From NCBI GenBank assembly GCA_018433975.1, contig JAHDQE010000043.1, positions 89,946-153,945 on the forward strand: a DNA stretch of 64,000 nt, written 5' to 3'. The notes beneath the pieces are model-generated. The model was not told the DNA's origin and ran no database searches. It saw nothing but the letters and a program-made list of their open reading frames with translations. Positions 1-8,237 of this stretch are shown one piece after another; positions within the stretch are counted from its first letter, which is position 1; each line of letters opens with the position of its first letter. This DNA comes from Ornatilinea sp. (lineage in GTDB: Bacteria; Chloroflexota; Anaerolineae; Anaerolineales; Anaerolineaceae). Made by a program: the position numbers and the translations under genes.

Positions 1-1010
1 CCCAACACGATCACCTCCGGGTCAAAGAACGCGCTCACCGAGGCCACGGCCAGCGCCAGATAGTCCAGCGTTTCTTCTACAATGGATGCGGCCCAGGCCT
101 CGCCCCGGCGGTTGGCTTCCAGTACATCCGCTGCCGCCAGCGCTTTGCGGGCTGCCTTGGGCAGCGCGCCTTTGGCTTCTTTCTGTCCCCGGCGGGCAAT
201 TCCGGCCCCGGCCGCCAGATATTCCAGCGCGCCAAAATCGGTATAGTCCTGGCTCAGGAACTCGCGCCCCGGCAGCAGATAGCCGATCTCTCCGGCAGTC
301 TGGTTGGTGCCGCGGAACAGCACCCCATCCAGCACGATCCCGGCCCCGATGCCGTTCCCAATCGAGATCAACACCAGGTTACGGGCTTCCTGCCCGGCTC
401 CGAACCACATCTCCCCCAGCGCGGCCAGGTTGACGTCGTTCTCCACGATCACCGGCAGGTCAAAATCGCTCCGCAGCCGCTCGCGCAGCGGGAAATCGCG
501 CCATGCCAACCCCGGCGCCCAACACACCACCCCCGTATCGTGCAGGGTCACGCCCGGCGCCCCGGCCCCAATCCCGCGCACCGAGCGCCCGGTCGTGCGG
601 GCGAAGGCCAGCAAATCGGCGGCCAGTTCCGCGGTGCGGGCGTAAGCAGCCTCACCCTGTGTACCTTCCAGCGGCAGGGTTTTCTCATACAGCACTTCCC
701 CGCCCAGGTCGGCCACCGCGCCGTAAAACGCGCTCCCGCCCAGGTCCAGGCCCAGCGTCAGGTGCTGCGCGGCGTTCAACTCCAGCAGCGGGCGCCGCCG
801 CCCTCCGCTCCACTCCGATTCGCCCGTCTCGCGTACCAGTTTTTCGGCAATCAGTTCTTCCATTACCCGCATCACCGTCGGCAGGCTGATGTTGAGCGCA
901 TGGGCGATATCCGAACGGGCAATCGGCCCCGCCCGCCGGATCACTTCCAGCACAGCCGTGCGGTTGATATTGCGCATCTCATTTGCGGTGATGGTTGCCG
1001 GAAATCTCAC
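1..1010 (-). CDS. ROK-family transcriptional regulator / sugar kinase-like protein, C-terminus beyond window
   Basis: About 336 residues are visible; the 3' end lies outside the window. Residues 12-62 form a winged helix-turn-helix (IARSDIAHALNISLPTV). From about residue 86 there is a ROK kinase-like fold: the phosphate-binding stretch LGLDLGGSAF at 86-95, ENDVNLAALGE at 190-200, and GNGIGAG followed by TAGEIGY near 218-244. ROK repressors bind operators and respond to sugars. The zinc-binding cysteine cluster usual after GEIG is absent (the equivalent stretch reads DFGALEYLAAG), so it may be an atypical ROK protein. GTG at 1010 was chosen because GGAG lies 6 nt upstream; an in-frame ATG at 977 is the alternative. 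It is divergent from the sigma-factor operon. Confidence 0.85.
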   Translation of the reverse strand, partial: MRFPATITANEMRNINRTAVLEVIRRAGPIARSDIAHALNISLPTVMRVMEELIAEKLVRETGESEWSGGRRRPLLELNAAQHLTLGLDLGGSAFYGAVADLGGEVLYEKTLPLEGTQGEAAYARTAELAADLLAFARTTGRSVRGIGAGAPGVTLHDTGVVCWAPGLAWRDFPLRERLRSDFDLPVIVENDVNLAALGEMWFGAGQEARNLVLISIGNGIGAGIVLDGVLFRGTNQTAGEIGYLLPGREFLSQDYTDFGALEYLAAGAGIARRGQKEAKGALPKAARKALAAADVLEANRRGEAWAASIVEETLDYLALAVASVSAFFDPEVIVL

Positions 1011-1064
1011 TATTTTCTCCACATGACAATCGTAGACTCAAAATATTGTTTCTCGTAGATTCTC

Positions 1065-1099
1065 GTAGGTTGGGTTGAGCGTTCTTTGCGAAACCCAAC
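1065..1099. repeat. GTAGGTTGGGTT palindromic intergenic repeat
   Basis: An imperfect inverted repeat: GTAGGTTGGGTT on the left arm and AAACCCAAC on the right. Related elements lie near 27971-28033 and, in a variant form, between the genes at 39.9-43.6 kb. It lies in the 5' flank of the ROK gene, so it would be in that transcript's leader. Confidence 0.5.
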
Positions 1100-1160
1100 A
1101 CTTTTCTCCAACGATCCATTACTTACACTGCGTAAAACTTACTTACATCATGTTAATAAC

Positions 1161-1189
1161 AGTGTACACAAATTGACCTCACCTGTCAA
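1161..1189 (-). promoter_or_regulatory. Predicted sigma-70 promoter of the ROK gene with an overlapping palindrome
   Basis: On the minus strand TTGACA (1189-1184) is followed, after 17 bp, by TACACT (1166-1161). The -10 overlaps the perfect palindrome GTGTACAC (1162-1169), which could be an operator, possibly for the ROK protein itself. This gives a leader of roughly 145 nt before the GTG start. Apart from this, the repeat at 1065-1099 and the palindrome at 1401-1413, nothing else is seen between 1011 and 1473. Confidence 0.5.
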
Positions 1190-1400
1190 GTCCCTCCAAC
1201 CTGATTTCAAAAATGGATCACCGGATTGCCCGTCCTGCAACCCGCACACCTTCAATACCCATTTCGTTATCATAAAAATTAAAATCTCTTGTAAAAGCTG
1301 AACTGTTCTTCATAATAAAATAAAGTATCCGGTTCTTCAGGGCCAGATGTCGGACTTCAGGAAAAGGTGTTACTTTTTCGCGATTTGGGCGATATAGATA

Positions 1401-1413
1401 GTGTGCTGCACAC
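1401..1413. promoter_or_regulatory. Perfect 6+1+6 palindrome upstream of the sigma operon
   Basis: GTGTGC-T-GCACAC lies about 60 bp before the leader peptide/sigma factor gene. The symmetry suggests a dimeric regulator binding site. No partner can be named, and no convincing -35/-10 pair was seen beside it. Confidence 0.3.
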
Positions 1414-1473
1414 CATTGCGTGGGCTGCTGCTGTACCCGGTAGTCCATAATCCTGATTTCCAAGGAGCATTTG

Positions 1474-1554
1474 ATGAGACAATTCAACAAAGAACAACCT
1501 GTTATCCGCAAAGCATCTGTTTTCCGGCGCAGAGAAAGGGGCGACGGTTTATGA
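1474..1554 (+). CDS. 26-residue candidate leader peptide coupled to the ECF sigma factor
   Basis: A short frame MRQFNKEQPVIRKASVFRRR... (26 residues, strongly basic). It is preceded by AGGAG (1463-1467) with ideal 6-nt spacing, a better ribosome binding site than that of the sigma gene itself. Its TGA overlaps the sigma ATG as ATGA (1551-1554), the classical arrangement for translational coupling. It could be a regulatory leader peptide or a small protein in its own right. I do not recognise a family. A near-identical initiation region (AAGGAGC..T..ATGAG.CAATTC) occurs at 16221-16245, before a LuxR-type regulator. Confidence 0.45.
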   Translation: MRQFNKEQPVIRKASVFRRRERGDGL

Positions 1555-2129
1555 GCGAAGCAACGTTTATCACAGATTGGTTGGAAGACGAACAGGTAAC
1601 GGATGATGCCGAACGCGTCAAAGCGGCTCGGCAGGATCCGGCGGCTTTCTCGGCTCTCTACCGCAGTTACGTAACGCCGGTTTACCGCTACCTTTACAGC
1701 AGGACGGGTAATGCCGCCGAAGCGGAAGATCTGACCACAACCGTCTTCATGTCCGCGCTGGAAAATTTACAGCGTTATCAGGAGCAGGGCAATTTCAAGG
1801 CCTGGCTGTTCACCCTGGCGCGCAACAAACTGGCAGATAGCTACCGCCGCGAGCGCTGGCATCTGCCCCTCGAAGAGTGGGCGTCGGCCATGGGTCCGAA
1901 CGGGAATGATCCGGAACGAACTGTCATAAAAATGGAAACCATGGACCGCCTCAAGCGGTTGTTCCGGGAACTGAAACCGGAGCAGCAGGAATTGCTCCAT
2001 CTGCGTTTCGCGGCCCAGTTAAGCTTTGCCCAGATCGCCCAGGTGGTCGGGCGCAGCGAGGCCGCGGTCAAAATGGCTGTTTATCGCATCCTGCAGCAAT
2101 TGAACGCTGCATGGGAGGTGAATCAATGA
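1551..2129 (+). CDS. ECF (sigma-70 family) RNA polymerase sigma factor
   Basis: 192 residues, normal ECF length. Region 2 covers residues ~30-105, with the DLTTTVF and FKAWLFTLARNKLADSYRR core/-10 recognition helices. Region 4 covers ~135-188, with the helix-turn-helix LSFAQIAQVVGRSEAAVKMAVYR binding the -35. ATG 1551 is chosen because it overlaps the stop of the leader peptide and has AAAGGGG 9 nt upstream. Its stop overlaps the ATG of the next gene (ATGA at 2126-2129), so the two proteins are probably made in fixed ratio. By position, the next gene product is its likely membrane-bound antagonist. Confidence 0.9.
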   Translation: MSEATFITDWLEDEQVTDDAERVKAARQDPAAFSALYRSYVTPVYRYLYSRTGNAAEAEDLTTTVFMSALENLQRYQEQGNFKAWLFTLARNKLADSYRRERWHLPLEEWASAMGPNGNDPERTVIKMETMDRLKRLFRELKPEQQELLHLRFAAQLSFAQIAQVVGRSEAAVKMAVYRILQQLNAAWEVNQ

Positions 2130-3694
2130 ACGAATATTTGAACCCTGAAGGAACCCGTAAGGTAGAGGAGGCGCTCGACGCAGTATTTTCGGCTCCACAG
2201 CCTTCGGAAATGTTTGTAGACCGGCTGGAAAGCAAGCTGCAGGCGCGGCAGCACCGGGAACCCCCTGCCCGCCGGACGTTCCGGCAGCAGCTCTCCGGTT
2301 TTTGGGGAAGACATCGTGCCTTGAGCACGGCGACCGGCTTATTGCTGGTCCTGACAATTCTTTTGCTGGCAGTGGGACCTGACCGGGTTGCCGCCCAGGT
2401 GCGCGCGCTGCTGAAATATATCCCCGGAATCGGGTTTGTCGACAGTGATTCGGTGCGCGTTCTGGCCGAACCGGTGGTTTATACCGAAGACGGCGTCACC
2501 TATGCCGTTACCAATGCGGTTGTGGACGCGCAGCACACCCGCATCCGGTTTGAGATCGATGGCTGGCCAACTCTGTTGGAAATGCAAAAAGAGCTGGAAG
2601 GACAAAACACCGAGCCCGAACTGGCCGCGAGGCTCTACCTGCCGGACGGCAAAACCGTGGATCAGTTTGCCGGTGGGTTTGGTACGATGGGCAAGGATGC
2701 CAGCTTATACTATGGCGACCTGATCTGCGCTCCGCTCCCGGCGGGTGTTGATAAGCTGACGATGGAGTTAATCGCCATCCCCGGTGTTCCGGCTGAACGC
2801 ATGCCGGACGGTTGGCGCGCGGAACTGCAATTGGTCAAAGCGGAAGATGTCCCGGAGCTGCCGGTGATTGAATACGCCCCGTCCCAGGTAGAAACTCGGC
2901 CGGCAGCCTCCGAAGAATCGCCGTCGATGGCCGAGGAAACACAGGAAGCCGAGCCTGCCGCGGCCGCAAACAGCGTTCAGTTGGAGGTGTTGGGGATTGT
3001 CCGGGTGGAGAGCGAGACCGCTTTGCGCGTGGCCGTACACAGCGCGGATCCCGACTGGCAGTTGATGGGAGATTTCCTCCCGGCAAAACTGGTAGATGAC
3101 CAGGGCCGCAGTTATGAACAGGTCTACCTGCCGTATCCACAGGCCGAGGACGAGGCCGGGGTTATCGTGCTGACCTTTGAACCCGTCGCGCCGGATGCCC
3201 GCTGGGTGACTCTGTCGATCGAATATCTGACTGCCCACCTGCCGCTTGAAGGGGTTTCAACCGTATTGGATCTCCCCGAGGGGTACGCGGTTGGGGACAC
3301 CATCCCGATGGACCAATCCTTCGAGATCGCCGGGCTGCCGGTGCACCTTTCCGGGGTCACCGTGGAAGAAGATCAGTCCCCTATGGCATCGGACCCGCCG
3401 ATGATCCTGTTTAACTTGATTTTTGATCCGGTACCGGTGGTGGACGGATTGGGGCTGACAAGCCTGATGTACACCCTGGATGACCCCGTGCCCCAGGTTG
3501 TGGGCGGCGGTGGAGGGGGTGGAGGCGGCGGAGATAACACCGAGCCGCCGGAATCCACAGACATCAACATCAGCATTGGCATCAGCCCATCCGGCCCGCT
3601 TCCGGAAGTCTTGGCCCTCTCTTTCACCCAGGCCTCGCTGGTCAATTACAACGCCAAAGCCAGTGTGACGGTAGAACTGACCCCCGCGCCCTAG
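2126..3694 (+). CDS. Membrane-anchored anti-sigma-like protein with large extracytoplasmic region
   Basis: 522 residues. A cytoplasmic N-terminus (1-64) precedes one membrane helix at ~66-84; the rest should be outside the membrane. After the helix comes a PGIGFV-containing segment shared with the second anti-sigma-like protein at 4748. Residues ~235-285 are Pro/Glu/Ala-rich and there is a run of ten glycines at about 460-469 (3504-3533). The architecture and translational overlap with the ECF gene suggest an anti-sigma factor sensing an envelope signal, similar in layout to DUF4179-type proteins. GGGAGGTG five bases upstream supports the ATG at 2126. No zinc-finger HCC motif is seen at the N-terminus. 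Confidence 0.7.
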   Translation: MNEYLNPEGTRKVEEALDAVFSAPQPSEMFVDRLESKLQARQHREPPARRTFRQQLSGFWGRHRALSTATGLLLVLTILLLAVGPDRVAAQVRALLKYIPGIGFVDSDSVRVLAEPVVYTEDGVTYAVTNAVVDAQHTRIRFEIDGWPTLLEMQKELEGQNTEPELAARLYLPDGKTVDQFAGGFGTMGKDASLYYGDLICAPLPAGVDKLTMELIAIPGVPAERMPDGWRAELQLVKAEDVPELPVIEYAPSQVETRPAASEESPSMAEETQEAEPAAAANSVQLEVLGIVRVESETALRVAVHSADPDWQLMGDFLPAKLVDDQGRSYEQVYLPYPQAEDEAGVIVLTFEPVAPDARWVTLSIEYLTAHLPLEGVSTVLDLPEGYAVGDTIPMDQSFEIAGLPVHLSGVTVEEDQSPMASDPPMILFNLIFDPVPVVDGLGLTSLMYTLDDPVPQVVGGGGGGGGGGDNTEPPESTDINISIGISPSGPLPEVLALSFTQASLVNYNAKASVTVELTPAP

Positions 3695-3715
3695 GGCGTC
3701 CATAGAAACCATTCA

Positions 3716-3754
3716 GGCGCTTCCGCTGCCCCAACCGGGCCGGGCGGAAGCGCC
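3716..3754 (+). terminator. Hairpin after the first anti-sigma gene
   Basis: An 11-bp perfect stem GGCGCTTCCGC / GCGGAAGCGCC with a 17-nt loop, followed by CCTTTGATTT. The T tract is weak, so termination efficiency is uncertain. Confidence 0.55.
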
Positions 3755-4173
3755 CTTTGATTTAACCGTAATTCTGACGCAGTGGCTTCCATCTTGCTGA
3801 GCGCGTGGTTCTCCCCGTGAACCTCTACCGGACGTTCTGCAAACTGCACTACCGGACATTCGCCGCTGTCTTGTCCTTTTCAGGTCCGGTTGCCTCCGGC
3901 TCCGGAGCCGCCAAAGTCTGTATTTACTGGAAAGGCATTGGCGGAATTTTTCCATCGTTTCTCCTTGATTTTTCCCCTGTGCTATGACACACTGTCAGGT
4001 AGCCAAACGATCTTATTCGGATGGAAATAGATCTGTGATATGCAGGGTTGAATGGGTTGCCCTGGAGAGTTATCACCTTCGTGGTCTTCCTGCTGTCCTT
4101 TTTTGGAGCGTCGAACGATTAACATAATGGATAGTTTAAAAAGCAGGATGGATCTCAACACAAAAGGCAATCC
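3755..4173. other. Intergenic stretch before the second sigma gene
   Basis: I see no supported gene here. It should hold the promoter of the second sigma module, but no clear -35/-10 pair was found. A 16-codon frame from ATG 4127 ends in an ATGA overlap with the sigma start at 4174, echoing the first module, but it has no ribosome binding site. Confidence 0.4.
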
Positions 4174-4755
4174 ATGAAATTTGTAGCACAGGAGTTGAAT
4201 TTGGAAGATAAGGTATGTGAACAGGCCGATGAAGATGAACTTGTCCGGCGGGCACAGAAAGACCTGACTCAGTTTGCGGTCTTATATGACCGCTATGTTC
4301 AACGGGTATATCGTTTTTTGTTGGCTCGAACTGCGGATGTGGCCGAGGCAGAAGATCTGACTTCGCAGACTTTTTTAACAGCGATGCAAAAGCTGCCAAC
4401 CTACCGCCCCAACGGGCACTTTCTGGCCTGGCTGTTTAGCATTGCCCGGAACAAGCAGGTGGATAATTTTCGCAAACATCAGCGGCGAGTTATCGTTGAA
4501 TTGAGCGAAAACATGCCGGAAAACCATCCGGACTTGATGAATGACGTCATCCAAAAGGAACGCCAACATGCGCTAAAGCAGCTTCTGATAGAACTCCCTG
4601 AAAAAGAGTATGAATTGCTGGCTTTGCGCCTGGCAGCGCGGATGAGTTTTGCAGAGATGGGGATTTATATGCAAAAAAACGGCGAAAGTGTAAAGAAAGC
4701 CTATTATCGTCTACTGGAACGGTTAAAAGCCAGAATGGAGGGTTCCCATGAATAA
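4174..4755 (+). CDS. Second ECF RNA polymerase sigma factor
   Basis: 193 residues. Region 2 is at ~20-95 (VAEAEDLTSQTFLTAMQK, then LAWLFSIARNKQVDNFRK) and region 4 at ~130-185 (MSFAEMGIYMQKNGESVKKAYYRLLERL). It resembles the factor at 1551 over its whole length, so the two modules probably arose by duplication or belong to the same ECF subgroup. The start is supported by AAAAGG 6 nt upstream. The 3' end overlaps the next gene by 8 bp, consistent with coupled translation of sigma factor and antagonist. Confidence 0.9.
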   Translation: MKFVAQELNLEDKVCEQADEDELVRRAQKDLTQFAVLYDRYVQRVYRFLLARTADVAEAEDLTSQTFLTAMQKLPTYRPNGHFLAWLFSIARNKQVDNFRKHQRRVIVELSENMPENHPDLMNDVIQKERQHALKQLLIELPEKEYELLALRLAARMSFAEMGIYMQKNGESVKKAYYRLLERLKARMEGSHE

Positions 4756-5494
4756 TTCTTTTCCGGATGGTTTTGAATTGGAATTGGAAAAAGCGATGGG
4801 GTTGAGCGATGCGTCGCCCCAATTTGTTCAGTCTCTGCGCCAAAAAGTGTTGACTCCTCCCGAACCCGGTCCCTGGCGGCGTCCGCTTGTTTGGAGGACT
4901 GCGGTAATTCTGGCGTTAATTCTGACCATCCTATTCTTCGCAGTCGGGCCGCAGAAAGTTTTGGCCGCGGTCCGCCAGTGGGTGGGGCAATATCTTCCGG
5001 GCATCGGCTTTGTAGAAGATTCCAATGCTCTGCGGATTCTTGAATCACCGGCATCCGTAAAGATAGAGGGGGCCGAGGTTACCATCCCTTGGGCATATAC
5101 CTCTGAAGATCAAACCGTTATTGCCTATCCTGAGGAAAAAGACACCCGTCCCTGTCACGATTGGTTGGTTTATTCGCCCGAAACACACCAAAAAATACAG
5201 GCGATTTCGCTGGGGAAACTGCATTTGCCCGATGGTCGTGAATTAGAAAGGGACTTTAATGGCGGTTACCAGCCAATTCCGGCGGATATTAATGAAGTTA
5301 CATTAATTCTCTATACCCACAAAGAAGTTCCGGATTGCCCGGAAGGCGCTGGTTGCAGGTGCATGGATGAAGATCAGCGAATGGAGATTCCGCTTAAATT
5401 TATTTCCCCGCCGCCGGGAACCGCATTGGAAATATATGAGATGCAATTCACTCCGGTAGCTCCTGCTTTGAAAACAGATTCGGAAAACCCATAA
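4748..5494 (+). CDS. Second anti-sigma-like membrane protein
   Basis: 248 residues: a cytoplasmic N-terminus of ~48, a membrane helix at ~50-68 (VILALILTILFFAVGP), then an external domain. The VGP..VLAAVR segment and PGIGFVEDSNALRIL match the first anti-sigma-like protein (VGPDRVAAQVR, PGIGFVDSDSVRVL). It is half the size because it lacks the long Pro/Glu- and Gly-rich extension. Four clustered cysteines near residues 193-203 (CPEGAGCRC) could form disulphides or bind metal outside the membrane. The role as anti-sigma factor is inferred from operon position. Confidence 0.7.
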   Translation: MNNSFPDGFELELEKAMGLSDASPQFVQSLRQKVLTPPEPGPWRRPLVWRTAVILALILTILFFAVGPQKVLAAVRQWVGQYLPGIGFVEDSNALRILESPASVKIEGAEVTIPWAYTSEDQTVIAYPEEKDTRPCHDWLVYSPETHQKIQAISLGKLHLPDGRELERDFNGGYQPIPADINEVTLILYTHKEVPDCPEGAGCRCMDEDQRMEIPLKFISPPPGTALEIYEMQFTPVAPALKTDSENP

Positions 5495-5509
5495 TTTTAA
5501 GGAAACCCT

Positions 5510-6478
5510 ATGTTAAGAAAAATCGTAAGCCCACTTTTGTTAATTGGATTGATATTGTCAGCCTGTACGCAGGCACCGGCTGTAAAAGCCCAGAAGGATG
5601 TTCTGTTTGCTCAACAAGACGAAAGAGTAATTTCTTTTCAAACATTAATACCGACAGAGAGAATTGAAACACCCGAAGTTACGCCTGCGCCGGTTGATGA
5701 TCCGCTTTCATCCCTTAAAGGGATAATCGTCGAAGATGAAGAAGGGATTTTACTTTTGCTCGGGTTCGTCAACACCCCCAACGCGGCGATTAATTTCCAG
5801 TTCCCGGAAAGTTATCAATTCCCTCATGAGCATATTCAGGATGATTTTCGCATATTGGACGGCAATGGCGCTGCCCTGGAATTTGAAGAAGTCGATCCCG
5901 GTGAATTGAACCTATATGCGGAAAACCCATTGGGGGAAGGGATATTCGACCCGCGTGCCTTTCGCATCCTTCAGAAAGAGGTCCAGGGACCGTTGACGCT
6001 CGAAATGGTTAACCTGATTCAAGCGGTGAATCTGGCGGAACAATCCGGTTTGTCTTTCACGGTAGAGTTTGACGCCGATTTCCCGCTGGGTAAAAATAAT
6101 TGGGACGTTAACCAAACCATTGACCTGATCCCGGATTACCCATTTACCATGAAATATTTTGATGCCACAGTTTTTAATGATTACAACCAGGGCAAGTATG
6201 GTGGGCCGCAAAACACATTCCTTTTCGGCACCTATTATCTGGAGGCCGCCGGGTTTGAGGGGGTCACCTTCAGCCAGATCGTGCCCGCAGAAAGACAGGA
6301 AGAATGGCCCATGGGAGGGGGCGGTGCTGAACAGGCCTGTCCGGAAATGTTTGCAAATTGCATCATGAGTGATGCCGGATTATTAAAAACCGGGGACAAT
6401 GTTTACGAACTCCAGATTACGGCTTATCGCCTGATCCTCCACGGGCCGTGGCAGGCCAAATTCGATCTGCCGCAATAA
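5510..6478 (+). CDS. Lipoprotein in the second sigma operon
   Basis: 322 residues. The N-terminus is a lipoprotein signal ending LLIGLILSAC (lipobox Cys at ~20). The mature part has a threonine/proline-rich linker (~50-65) and no domain I recognise. It follows the anti-sigma gene after 15 bp with AAGGAAA before its ATG, so it is probably co-transcribed and regulated by the same signal. It may be a sensor or target of the sigma response; function unknown. Confidence 0.75.
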   Translation: MLRKIVSPLLLIGLILSACTQAPAVKAQKDVLFAQQDERVISFQTLIPTERIETPEVTPAPVDDPLSSLKGIIVEDEEGILLLLGFVNTPNAAINFQFPESYQFPHEHIQDDFRILDGNGAALEFEEVDPGELNLYAENPLGEGIFDPRAFRILQKEVQGPLTLEMVNLIQAVNLAEQSGLSFTVEFDADFPLGKNNWDVNQTIDLIPDYPFTMKYFDATVFNDYNQGKYGGPQNTFLFGTYYLEAAGFEGVTFSQIVPAERQEEWPMGGGGAEQACPEMFANCIMSDAGLLKTGDNVYELQITAYRLILHGPWQAKFDLPQ

Positions 6479-6505
6479 ATCTCTGTCTGGCGGAATCTAC
6501 CCTAC

Positions 6506-6539
6506 GCCAAAGAACCGCAAAAACTTGCGGCTCTTTGGC
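6506..6539 (+). terminator. Long hairpin closing the sigma operon
   Basis: A 15-bp stem with one mismatch (GCCAAAGAACCGCAA / TTGCGGCTCTTTGGC) and a 4-nt loop, 27 bp after the lipoprotein stop. It marks the boundary between the sigma operon and the AT-richer accessory region. Confidence 0.6.
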
Positions 6540-6625
6540 TGAATTCTCCCTTCTCTATGTTACCTTTTTCTATCCTCACCTCCAGTGTACTCTGGCTTGA
6601 TTAGCTGCCAATGCACCCGAAGCGG

Positions 6626-6800
6626 AAAATCGCTATAATATTTTCAGGCCCGAAGGTTGGGGGATTGAGGAAATGGGTATTTCATTTGATCCCCAAACCG
6701 GACTCAATTGTTTTATTCGGGACTATAACAGCCTGGCGTTAAACTTCTACTTCGGTCAACCTGAGGGGGGTGCGGTCTTCGACCGGAACCCTACAACGCT
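6626..6800 (+). repeat. Composite repeat, copy A
   Basis: The first of three long copies (also 11306-11495 and 12262-12452) of a block that begins AAAATCGCTATAATATTTTC and continues CCCGAAGGTTGGGGGATTGAGGAAATGGG, then a variable part ending near a TTCGACCGG motif. It includes a good -10 (TATAAT, 6634-6639). An open frame of 49 codons starts at the conserved ATG (6673) and reads MGISFDPQTG; in copy B it stops early and in copy C it runs into the next gene, so I treat the block as a repeat, not a gene. Confidence 0.6.
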
Positions 6801-6890
6801 GCTTTGCAGGGCAAAGTTTTGAAGCTCAATATGAATTTGGAATACAACAGCTAAGGAGATTCGAGGTTGTTCCACAAGGGAGAATAATTT

Positions 6891-7250
6891 ATGAGCAATA
6901 TTGAAAACCTGCAAAAAGAATTTGAAAAAAACGCAATGTCTTGGGGTGAGGCTTTTAATAATGGCAAATCTGGAATTGCGAATAAATATCATCGTAAGCT
7001 TGTAAGGATAGCAAAGGAGTTTGAAACTGATAGAAGTTTGAGCGAAGGTGTACTTATTCCATTGCTGAAACATCCTGATCCTGCCGTGAGATATCAAGCT
7101 TCTGCTTATGCATTGGCGCTAGATATTCAGATTCAAGAGGCTGAAAGTGTTCTGGCAAGAATTGTAGAAGATCCTGAATTAATTATTGGTACTATAGCAT
7201 ATATCAATCAGGTGGAGTGGAATAAAAAGAAAAATATAAAATTTTCATAA
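6891..7250 (+). CDS. DUF2019/HEAT-like small protein, putative immunity protein
   Basis: 119 residues, cytoplasmic, helical. The core HPDPAVRYQASAYALAL followed by AESVLARIVED resembles the DUF2019 fold, a HEAT-like family often found beside polymorphic toxins. GGGAGAA seven bases upstream supports the ATG. No toxin gene is adjacent. It is the first of a series of small unrelated genes between 6.9 and 14.2 kb, which suggests an orphan immunity gene. The family call rests on pattern recognition and is moderately sure. Confidence 0.6.
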   Translation: MSNIENLQKEFEKNAMSWGEAFNNGKSGIANKYHRKLVRIAKEFETDRSLSEGVLIPLLKHPDPAVRYQASAYALALDIQIQEAESVLARIVEDPELIIGTIAYINQVEWNKKKNIKFS

Positions 7251-7265
7251 GGATGATCAGTGCAA

Positions 7266-7305
7266 GTAGGGTGCGCAGCCAGCACACCAAAAACGTGAAA
7301 TCGCA
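7266..7305. repeat. GTAGGGTGCGC REP-like element
   Basis: GTAGGGTGCGCAGCCAGCACACC, then AAAAACGTGAAATCGC. This is a degenerate copy of the palindrome seen best at 13682; the AAAATCGC tail links it to the composite repeat copies. Confidence 0.5.
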
Positions 7306-7394
7306 TTCTTGGATGTGCTTAGGGAGAGATTGTGATCAAAGAGGCCCGCATACGACCAACCAGGTGATAGGGTTCTATACCAGAGGACATTTGA

Positions 7395-7889
7395 ATGGGT
7401 AAATTAAAATTGCGTGTTGGCAGCATTTTAGAAATCCCTCTTTCAGAAGGAAGGAAAGGATACGGGCGTTATTTATACCAGGATCCCGAATTTGGACAGC
7501 TTTTTCAGGTATATGACATTATTTTGAAAAATGATGAGGAGCTTAATGTCTCCACTTTGAAGTCCACAAACGATCTCTTTTCCCCGATATTTGTTGGGAT
7601 AAGCGGCGCAATCAAGATTGGATTCCTGAAAGTAGTTGCGTATTTACCGGTTGAAAACTTTACTTATCCCGGTTTTCTTGAAGCTCATTGGAGTAGCGAT
7701 CCTCCTGTAGTATATCGCTGGTTTTTTTGGAATGGTTCTGAAACCATCGATCTTGGAGTTTATTTGCCGGAAGAGTACAAGAGGTATGAATATGCCGGAA
7801 CTTTTGCTGCTCAAGATATTGCAATGAGGATTGAAACGGGTGAGGAATCCTTTGTCAAAAGGTTGATCGCCGGTGAACGAAAAGATTGA
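7395..7889 (+). CDS. Imm26-like immunity protein
   Basis: 164 residues, no signal or membrane segment. The N-terminus VGSILEIPLSEGRKGYGRYLYQDPEFG matches the opening pattern of Imm26, an immunity family of polymorphic toxin systems. The C-terminal half has aromatic-rich strands (VVYRWFFWNG). It stands alone with no toxin partner in reach. Neighbours are other immunity-like genes and a transposase. AGAGGACATTTG precedes the ATG. Confidence 0.6.
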   Translation: MGKLKLRVGSILEIPLSEGRKGYGRYLYQDPEFGQLFQVYDIILKNDEELNVSTLKSTNDLFSPIFVGISGAIKIGFLKVVAYLPVENFTYPGFLEAHWSSDPPVVYRWFFWNGSETIDLGVYLPEEYKRYEYAGTFAAQDIAMRIETGEESFVKRLIAGERKD

Positions 7890-8172
7890 TAAACTGAAGA
7901 GTTTTCCTCATCAAAACCACCAATTCCCCAAAGCCTGGCTGGTAAGGTTGTGCACCTTGTGTCATTGCAACCTCGTCGCCCATTGCAGGGCAGGCCACGA
8001 CAATCTCCAACCGAAAAAAGCGAAGAGACACTTTCCCGGCACATCCAGCAAAATCGTTACCTGTTATTTATTTTGTTATGTCAGAGGGAAATGGTATAGT
8101 CAAAATCTACCCCACCTGATAAACCCCTTGTTAGGGGTGGAAGGTGCAAAACCAAATTACCATTTGAAATGA
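7890..8172. other. Intergenic stretch before the RAYT element
   Basis: No gene supported. A small hairpin CCCCTTGTTAGGGG lies near 8126-8139, and the RAYT left palindrome follows directly. Confidence 0.3.
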
Positions 8173-8196
8173 GTAGGGTGGGTCGCCGACCCACCT
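8173..8196. repeat. REP palindrome at the left side of the RAYT gene
   Basis: GTAGGGTGGGTCGCCGACCCACCT: a near-perfect palindrome (AGGTGGGTCG/CGACCCACCT type). Further copies are at 8331-8352, 8948-8970 and 10223-10250. Palindromes flanking a Y1 transposase gene are the expected substrates of REP-associated transposases. Confidence 0.75.
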
Positions 8197-8237
8197 TTTT
8201 TCGTCCATTCGCTGTTCAATCTGAATACAATGAAAAC

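Noticed and set aside
2768..3238. Antisense frame within the first anti-sigma gene
   Set aside because: Shadow of a GC-rich gene; no ribosome site or motif.
4127..4177. 16-codon leader with ATGA overlap before the second sigma factor
   Set aside because: It mirrors the first module but has no ribosome binding site and a composition with no resemblance to the first leader; kept only as a note.
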